Assembly (NCBI RefSeq): GCF_028368995.1
Contig: NZ_JAQNDL010000002.1
Location: forward strand, 248,001 to 312,000
From: Nannocystis bainbridge
GTDB lineage: Bacteria; Myxococcota_A; Polyangia; Nannocystales; Nannocystaceae
Direction: 5' to 3'
DNA length: 64,000 nucleotides
Position numbers and translations under genes: made by a program. Under the pieces are notes generated by a model. The model had not been told where the DNA came from. It made no database searches and worked only from the letters and a program-made list of their open reading frames with translations. Below, one piece after another: positions 59,066 through 64,000 of the stretch (position 1 is its first letter; every line of letters starts with the position of its first letter).

Positions 59066-59799
59066 GGCGGCCACGGTAACGCGAGCGGGGGCGCGGACGC
59101 CATCGGGTCGCGGAGGCCCGCCGAGGGGCGCGTGGGAGCGCAGAGGCACGGGTCGGGGGCTGCAGCCGCCCTGCGGCGGGTTTGCCGAGGAGCGCGGCGG
59201 GCGGGCTTGCGCACGGCGAGGGAGACCGGGTGGCGCCGGTGCGAGGGGCAGGCGGAGATCGGCGCGCGAAGAGGGATGAAGAGCGATGCGACGTCCCGCG
59301 AGTGATGGCCTGCGCGGAGCTCGAGCGGCGAGGCGAAGGTGCAGCGTGCGGCGCTGCTCGTGTCTTGCACGTGGGCCCGGGGGCGGCGTGCGGAGCAGCT
59401 CGTGTCTCGCACGTGGGCCCGGGGCGGCGTGCGGAGCTGCTCGTGTCTCGCACATGGGCCCGGGGGCGGCGTGCGGGTCTCGTGAATCGTACGCGCGCTG
59501 CCGGGAGGCGGATGGGTTGTCGCTTGAAATTGCGTGCGAGCGGCGTGAACCTTTCGCGTGCAGCGGGCGTGGGTGAAGATCGGGTGGTTTTGGACCTGGT
59601 CGAAGGGTCAGGTCGTCGGTCGGGCGTGTGGAAAGTTCGATTGCGCCGGGCGGCGCGGTCTTTCATGCTCGAGGCTCGCAGCTGCGATTCGTCGTGATGT
59701 CGCTCTTTGCCAACCTCTCGCGGTCAAGGTCGAAGCCGATCGGGTCACGGCGTGGCGGGACAGGGCGTGGCGTCGCGGCGGCTGCGGAGGAGGTGAATC
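59066..59799. other. Long gap with a 42-bp tandem repeat and no clear gene
   Basis: About 59345-59480 holds roughly three copies of a 41-42-bp unit (anchor points 59361, 59403, 59444) each containing cacgtgggcccgg and gcggcgtgcgg. I find no convincing gene in the remaining sequence; GGAGGTG just before 59800 is the ribosome binding site of the next gene. Confidence 0.6.
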
Positions 59800-60513
59800 A
59801 TGGCATCGGTGACGGCAATGCTGAGCGAGGCGGTCGCGAAGTTGTTCTGCGACGAATGGACGATCGCCGGGGTGCGCCAGGTGTCGCAGCATTTCCGCCG
59901 GCTCGACCTGTCGGGCGAGGCGCTGCGCAAGCCCCACGGCGCCGGCGACAAGGTGCAGGTGATGATCTCCGGCACGGGGCCGCGCACGTACACGCCGTTT
60001 TCGCATCGCCCGGAGCAGGGGGCGGTGTCGCTGCTGGTGTATCTGCACGGCGAGGAGCCAGGGGCGCGGTGGGGCCGCGAGGCGGCCGTGGGCGCGCGGG
60101 TGCGGGTGTTCGGGCCGCGCGGGTCGCTGCCGTTCGCGTCGCTGGGGTCGTCGGTGGTGCTGTTCGGCGACGAGACTTCGTTCGCGGCCGCGCGCGCGCT
60201 CCGGGAGCTGCGCGGGGCCGCGGCGCCGCTGGCGTTCGTGTTCGAGGTGACGGACCCGGCGGAGTCGGAGGCGGTGCTGGCCGAGCTCGACGTGGGGCCG
60301 CACGCGCTGGTCCGACGCGGGGCCGATCACCTGGCGGAGGTCGAGCGGCAGGTTCGCGCGGCGCTGGCCCGCCACGCAGGCGCCGACCTGGTGCTCTGCG
60401 GGAACGCGCGATCGATCCAGTCGCTGCGGGCCGCGCTCAAGGCCGACCCGCCGCCGCACGGGCGGCAAAAAGTGAAGGCGTACTGGTCACCGGGCAAGCG
60501 CGGGCTCGATTGA
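59800..60513 (+). CDS. Siderophore-interacting protein (FAD-dependent ferric reductase family)
   Basis: The 237-residue protein has the SIP-family blocks RTYTPFSHRPEQGAVSLLVY with HGEEPGARWGREAAVGARVR and VFGPRGSLP, a NAD(P)-binding part (VVLFGDETSFAAARALRELR) and the C-terminal VKAYWSPGKRGLD. SIPs bind FAD and reduce ferric siderophores in the cytoplasm to release iron. The strong GGAGGTG at seven bases from the ATG supports the start. No siderophore cluster or Fur box is adjacent, but iron-related imelysins occur in the same window. Confidence 0.88.
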   Translation: MASVTAMLSEAVAKLFCDEWTIAGVRQVSQHFRRLDLSGEALRKPHGAGDKVQVMISGTGPRTYTPFSHRPEQGAVSLLVYLHGEEPGARWGREAAVGARVRVFGPRGSLPFASLGSSVVLFGDETSFAAARALRELRGAAAPLAFVFEVTDPAESEAVLAELDVGPHALVRRGADHLAEVERQVRAALARHAGADLVLCGNARSIQSLRAALKADPPPHGRQKVKAYWSPGKRGLD

Positions 60514-60572
60514 GGCGAGGGGCCGCGCTTGCTCGCCCCGTGGATGCGGCGCCTGCGGGGCGCGCGATGGTC

Positions 60573-60578
60573 TATCGT
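60573..60578 (+). promoter_or_regulatory. TANNNT -10-like element of the amphi-Trp gene
   Basis: TATCGT lies seven bases before ATG 60586, supporting a short leaderless gene. Confidence 0.4.
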
Positions 60579-60585
60579 GGCGGCG

Positions 60586-60798
60586 ATGGCCGACCGCGAC
60601 GTCGAACGCAACTGCAGCCCCGAGACCTTCGTCGAGACCCTGCGCCGCCTTGCCGACGCGATCGAGCGCGGAGAGGCGTTCCGGATCCAGGTGGCAGGGG
60701 CCCGCTTCAACGTGCCGCGCGACGCGGCGCTGTCGATCGAGCACGAGGTGTCCGGCGACGAGGAAGAGCTCGAGCTGCAGCTGCGCTGGCGGCGGTGA
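60586..60798 (+). CDS. Amphi-Trp domain protein
   Basis: The 70-residue product starts MADRDVERNCSPETFVETLR and continues RLADAIERGEAFRIQVAGAR, FNVPRD and EELELQLRWRR. The pattern of an N-terminal acidic strand, a helix with LADAIERG, and a C-terminal strand ending L-x-W is that of the amphi-Trp domain, a small fold of unknown function. The longer frame to 60529 adds a stretch unlike the family; the -10-like TATCGT supports the shorter form. Confidence 0.75.
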   Translation: MADRDVERNCSPETFVETLRRLADAIERGEAFRIQVAGARFNVPRDAALSIEHEVSGDEEELELQLRWRR

Positions 60799-60836
60799 GC
60801 CGGGCCTGCATGCGGGCCTGAGCGCGCCTGCGGGGA

Positions 60837-60984
60837 TGTCCTTGCGGACATGCTCGGTAGAGCGTGTCCGGAAAGGGCGGCGATGCGGGGCGACGAAGGC
60901 GGCCCCATGCGGCATGGTCCAAGGGACATGCTCGCGGGGACAGGGCCTTTGCGGCATGTCGCACAGGACATGCCGCAAAGGTCA
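60837..60984. repeat. Palindrome array: five contiguous 14-bp units plus two upstream
   Basis: Units at 60837 (TGTCCTTGCGGACA) and 60851, then contiguous units at 60915, 60929, 60943, 60957 (TGTCGCACAGGACA) and 60971. They lie between the convergent amphi-Trp and TylF-like genes; the last unit ends five bases before the latter's stop codon. Longer pairing between the two flanking units (gccgcaaagg and cctttgcggc) could give a terminator-like hairpin. Confidence 0.85.
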
Positions 60985-60989
60985 GGCCG

Positions 60990-61721
60990 TCACGGCTTGA
61001 CGGCGATCCGGCCGGTGTAGTCGATGCGGTGGAGCAGCGGGGCCCCGCCGTGCGCGGCGAAGTAGCCGTCGACGGCCTCGCGAGCGCCGCGCCAGTGGCC
61101 GTAGTCGTCGACGATGAGGACGCCGCCGCGGGCGAGGCGGGGGTAGAGGTGCTCGAGCTCGTGGCGGGTCGACTCGAACCAGTCGGTGTCGAGGCGGAGG
61201 ATGGCGATGGCGTCGGGGATGGTGGCGGGGATGGTGTCCTCGACCTTGCCCTTGACGAAATGCACGTGCGCCTGCGGGTAGCCGGTGGTGGCGAGGCTGG
61301 CGGTGGCGTCGGCGAGGCTGTTGGCGCAGAAGACCTTGTGGTCGGTGCCCTTGATCTTGTCCCAGTCGCCGAGCGGGCTCTGATCCTTGAACGAGACGTC
61401 GCGGGCGGTCGGCTCGCTCATGCCCTCGTAGGTGTCGTAGAGGTAGAGGTGACGCTCGCGCTCGCCGAGCTCCTGGAAGCCGAGAGCGGCGACCATGGCG
61501 CTGCCGCCCTTCCACACGCCGCACTCGACGAAATCGCCGGCGATGCCGGCGCGGTGGACGTGACGCACGGCCTGGTAGAGCGCGTACATGCGCTCGGTCG
61601 AGGTCATGGTGTACGGCCGGGCGCGGTCGTGGATGGCGCGAAAGCCAGGTTCGAAGTCGGGGTACTGCTGGCGCCAGCGGCGGTCGTCGCGGAGGCGGCG
61701 GAGGCGATCGAGGAGCGTCAC
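60990..61721 (-). CDS. TylF/MycF-family O-methyltransferase
   Basis: The 243-residue product from GTG 61721 has ERMYALYQAVRHV, the SAM-binding GDFVECGVWKGGSAMVAALG, YDTYEGMSEPTARDVSFKDQ, AILRLDTDWFESTRHELEHL (metal-binding Asp) and GGVLIVDDYGHWRGAREAVD. These are the family blocks of macrocin/mycinamicin O-methyltransferases, which methylate sugar hydroxyls with Mg2+. No macrolide pathway is nearby, so the acceptor is probably a surface glycan or other sugar (inference). The frame upstream of 61721 overlaps the next gene and looks non-coding. Confidence 0.87.
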   Translation of the reverse strand: MTLLDRLRRLRDDRRWRQQYPDFEPGFRAIHDRARPYTMTSTERMYALYQAVRHVHRAGIAGDFVECGVWKGGSAMVAALGFQELGERERHLYLYDTYEGMSEPTARDVSFKDQSPLGDWDKIKGTDHKVFCANSLADATASLATTGYPQAHVHFVKGKVEDTIPATIPDAIAILRLDTDWFESTRHELEHLYPRLARGGVLIVDDYGHWRGAREAVDGYFAAHGGAPLLHRIDYTGRIAVKP

Positions 61722-61765
61722 GGGTGGCGCGGAGGGTAGCAGGACGAGGCGTGGGCGCGGATGCG

Positions 61766-62179
61766 TTAGGTCTCTTCGACCAGGCGCAGCCGCGGGCCGC
61801 GGTCCATCAGCTCGCAGAAGCGGCGGACCGCGCCCTGGAGGGCGGCGACGCAGCGCTCGAACACGAGGCGGAAGTCGCCCTCGGCGGCGAGGAACAGCTC
61901 GGCGGCGGCCTGCATGTCGTCGTGCTGCGGGTAGAGCTTGACGACCTTGAACTCGGCGGTCACCTCGGCAGCGGCGATCCGCGCCCAGTGGCGCTCGGCC
62001 TCGCTCTCGAGGCCCCAGAAGTTGGGGAACACCAGGCGGAAGTACAGCGGGTCGTCGTCGTCGACGGTGAGGCAGTAGAAGCGGCCCTCGCACTTGAACA
62101 CGAGGTCGCCGGCGTCGTCGGCGACGGGCCGGAAGCCCTCGGCGCGCAGGAACTCGGCGTAAACCTCCGCCTGGCTCAT
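61766..62179 (-). CDS. Small acidic protein, possibly YbjN/secretion-chaperone-like
   Basis: The 137-residue protein MSQAEVYAEFLRAEGFRPVA continues DLVFKCEGRFYCLTVDDDDP, LYFRLVFPNFW and VVKLYPQHDDMQAAAELFLA. A strand-rich core between two helices resembles YbjN or CesT-like chaperone folds, but the similarity is only by pattern. No secretion genes are nearby. The start is well supported: TATCCT lies exactly six bases upstream on the minus strand (62186-62191). Confidence 0.7.
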   Translation of the reverse strand: MSQAEVYAEFLRAEGFRPVADDAGDLVFKCEGRFYCLTVDDDDPLYFRLVFPNFWGLESEAERHWARIAAAEVTAEFKVVKLYPQHDDMQAAAELFLAAEGDFRLVFERCVAALQGAVRRFCELMDRGPRLRLVEET

Positions 62180-62268
62180 GCGCGCAGGATACCCCGCGCG
62201 GCGGAGGGGCGGCAACGCTGGCGCGAGCGCGGCGAATTGCGGGCGCTCATACGCGGGACGGCTTGCTT

Positions 62269-63108
62269 TCAGCGCGGCGCGTGGTGCAAGACCGTCGGCT
62301 CGGGCAAGATCTGGCGCAGGTACGCGTCGGCGAGCATGCCGGACCGTTGCTCGCGCGGGTAGCCGAGCGAGCACTCCTCGAAGCGCACGCCGTCGATCCA
62401 GTCGGTGCGCCGGGTGTGAAGGTGGCCGCTGACGACCACGCGCGCGCCGTAGCGGCGGTGCCAGTCGTGCGTGGCGAGCGTGCCGCACCACGGGCGGTAC
62501 CGCGGCACGCGCGGGATGAAGATGAGGTCGTCGCGCAGCGGCCAGTGATTGACGAGGACGGTCGGGTGCGCCTGCGATCGCTCGAGCCGCGCGGCGGCCG
62601 TGCTCACGCGCGCGGCGGACCAGGCGGCGATGTCGGGGAACGGGGCGGGATCGAGGCGCGATTCGTCGGCGGCGACGACGCCGTCCTCGGCGGCCCAGGC
62701 GATCGCGCCGGCGCGGTCGAGGCCGGGCGGGGCGAAGCCGTAGTCGTAGAGCAGCGCGAGCAAGGCGATGGTGTGCGGGCCGCCGTCGCCGGGCCACACG
62801 GGCCACTCGTCGTCGACGCCGACGACGCCGCGCGCGCGGCACAGCTCGCCGAGCGCGGCCAGCTTGTCGGCGCCGCCGAGGCGGACGCCCCGCTCCTCGG
62901 AGGTCCACAGCTCGTGGTTGCCGGGCACCCACAACAGCCGGGCGAACCGCGGCTGCAGCAGGTCGAAGGCCCACTGCATGTGATCGCCGGTCTCGCCGAT
63001 GTCGCCGCCGACGATGAGCCAGTCATCTGGCTTTGGGGACAGGTGGACGAGCAGCTCGCGGTTGCGGCGGTGACCGACGTGGAGATCGCTGAGGGCCCAG
63101 AGCTTCAT
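62269..63108 (-). CDS. Metallophosphoesterase
   Basis: The 279-residue calcineurin-like phosphoesterase has the metal-binding motifs in order: DLHVGH (8-13), GGDIGE (34-39), GNHE, VNHW and GHLHTRRTD. The Asp, Asn and His ligands of the two-metal site are all present. Such enzymes hydrolyse phosphomonoesters or diesters; the substrate is unknown. It lies 89 bp upstream of the small acidic protein gene, co-directional. A 14-bp palindrome (63028-63041) is translated as LSPKPDD. Confidence 0.87.
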   Translation of the reverse strand: MKLWALSDLHVGHRRNRELLVHLSPKPDDWLIVGGDIGETGDHMQWAFDLLQPRFARLLWVPGNHELWTSEERGVRLGGADKLAALGELCRARGVVGVDDEWPVWPGDGGPHTIALLALLYDYGFAPPGLDRAGAIAWAAEDGVVAADESRLDPAPFPDIAAWSAARVSTAAARLERSQAHPTVLVNHWPLRDDLIFIPRVPRYRPWCGTLATHDWHRRYGARVVVSGHLHTRRTDWIDGVRFEECSLGYPREQRSGMLADAYLRQILPEPTVLHHAPR

Positions 63109-63276
63109 GCGGGCGCCGGCAGGCTAAGGCGGCGAGCGCGAGCTTTCAAGCGCGCGCGGGAGGGCGGAAGGGCCGCAGGGCGGCGGCGAACCCCGACCAA
63201 GGTCGGGTCCGCCGGCGCGTGCGTCGAGCGCCGCGGCCCGGGCGAGGCCGCGCGTTCGCGGTATGCTGCGCGGCGC

Positions 63277-64000
63277 ATGACGACCCTCCCCAACGATCCG
63301 TCGGCCCAGCGGCGCGAGGCGACCTTCCCGCGGCTCACCGAGGCGCAACAGCACCGGCTGTGTCGCTACGGCCGCCGCCGCCCGATGCGGGCCGGCGAGA
63401 TCGTGTTCGAGCACGGCGAGACGGGCACCAATTTCTTCGTGATCCTGTCGGGCACGCTCGAGGTGGTGCAGCCGGGCTACGACGGGGTCGAGCACCCGGT
63501 GGTGATCCACGAGGCGGGCCAGTTCACCGGCGAGATCAACATGCTGACCGGGCGCCCGAGCCTGGTGCGCGCGCGGGTCGGGGCGCCGGGCGAGGTGCTG
63601 GAGATCGATCGGGAGGGGCTGCGCCACATCGTCCAGGTCGAGGCGGAGGTCGGCGAGCTGTTGATGCGCGCGTTCATCCTCCGCCGCGTCAGCCTGATCG
63701 CCCACAACGCCAGCGACGCGGTGCTGGTCGGGTCGGTGCACTCGCCGGCGACGCTGCGGTTGAAGGAGTTCCTGACGCGCAACGGCCACCCGTTCTCGTA
63801 CATCGACGTCGAGCGCGACGCGGACGTCGCGGGGCTGCTCGAGCAGTTCCAGGTGGCGGTCGACGAGGTGCCGGTGATCATCTGCCGCGGCAATCAGGTG
63901 CTGCGGAACCCGACGACGGAGGAGGTGGCGCGCTGCCTCGGCTTCAACGCGGACGTCGATCGCAGCGTGCTGCGCGACGTGGTGGTGATCGGGGCCGGGC
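63277..64000 (+). CDS. Cyclic-nucleotide-binding domain fused to a thioredoxin-reductase-like flavoprotein (3' end outside the window)
   Basis: From ATG 63277 the frame stays open to the window end (241 codons). Residues about 20-135 form a cyclic-nucleotide-binding domain (RRPMRAGEIVFEHGETGTNF, FVILSGTLEVVQPG, GQFTGEINMLTGRPSLVRAR). A thioredoxin/glutaredoxin-like segment follows (LVGSVHSPATLRLKEFLTRN, EVPVIICRGNQVLRNPTTEE), then VVVIGAG, the start of an FAD-binding Rossmann fold. This is the domain order of CNBD-thioredoxin reductase fusions. TATGCT lies nine bases before the ATG, so a leaderless start is possible. Confidence 0.88.
   Translation, partial: MTTLPNDPSAQRREATFPRLTEAQQHRLCRYGRRRPMRAGEIVFEHGETGTNFFVILSGTLEVVQPGYDGVEHPVVIHEAGQFTGEINMLTGRPSLVRARVGAPGEVLEIDREGLRHIVQVEAEVGELLMRAFILRRVSLIAHNASDAVLVGSVHSPATLRLKEFLTRNGHPFSYIDVERDADVAGLLEQFQVAVDEVPVIICRGNQVLRNPTTEEVARCLGFNADVDRSVLRDVVVIGAG

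Overview
The window is high-GC DNA read almost end to end as protein-coding genes (about 50 on both strands), with no rRNA, tRNA, CRISPR array, integrase or insertion sequence that I can see. The gene content points to a myxobacterium, most likely of the Nannocystaceae (inference). Evidence is an ECF sigma factor paired with a Ser/Thr kinase, kinase-WD40 and kinase-TPR fusions, a C-terminal Cys-rich/TM/poly-Arg tail of MYXO-CTERM type, an ADYC-domain lipoprotein, a DUF4215 Cys-rich lipoprotein, and many lipoproteins with Thr/Ser/Pro linkers.

Layout. 1-10.3 kb: end of a TPR protein, then a YcaO protein and a TfuA-like protein (the pair known for peptide thioamidation) separated by an ECF sigma factor and a kinase-propeller protein; a 54-codon Cys-containing ORF overlaps the TfuA start and is a candidate substrate. 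10.3-19.8 kb: 74-bp tandem repeat, secreted nuclease-like FG-GAP protein, kinase-TPR protein, an AT-rich divergent promoter region, ADYC lipoprotein, triple hairpin, YqeY, crotonase, small lipoprotein. 20-31.5 kb: ABC exporter pair, ferredoxin-NADP reductase-like protein, secreted/outer-membrane proteins (DUF4215 lipoprotein, OmpA-family protein, HPP membrane protein, LDL-receptor-A lipoprotein). 31.9-37.3 kb: a vitamin K-dependent gamma-carboxylase homologue and an imelysin / di-heme oxidoreductase / imelysin operon preceded by a Fur-like box overlapping a sigma70-like promoter. 37.4-47.2 kb: methyltransferase-glycosyltransferase-DUF3089 run, lspA divergent from a BlaI-M56 peptidase pair, a WD40-like tail-anchored protein, an enoyl-thioester-reductase-like enzyme. 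47.5-55.1 kb: a tightly coupled three-gene operon (aminotransferase-GNAT-degenerate aminotransferase fusion, C45 acyltransferase, class III aminotransferase) with a divergent AraC regulator; it looks like an uncharacterised small-molecule pathway. 55.5-64 kb: lipoprotein, pentaheme cytochrome, esterase, siderophore-interacting protein, amphi-Trp protein, TylF-type methyltransferase, metallophosphoesterase, and the start of a cyclic-nucleotide-binding/flavoprotein fusion.

Two sequence-wide patterns stand out. First, a 14-bp palindromic unit (TGTCC-N4-GGACA) occurs about 130 times by my hand count, including degenerate copies. It is often head-to-tail with exact 14-bp periodicity (up to 9 units), both between genes and inside genes, where several arrays have 3 or 9 units and so preserve frame. 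Second, at least twelve start codons lie 6-7 bases after a TANNNT hexamer, the signature expected for leaderless transcripts; I used it to choose several starts. All family assignments are by eye from motifs; no database search was run.
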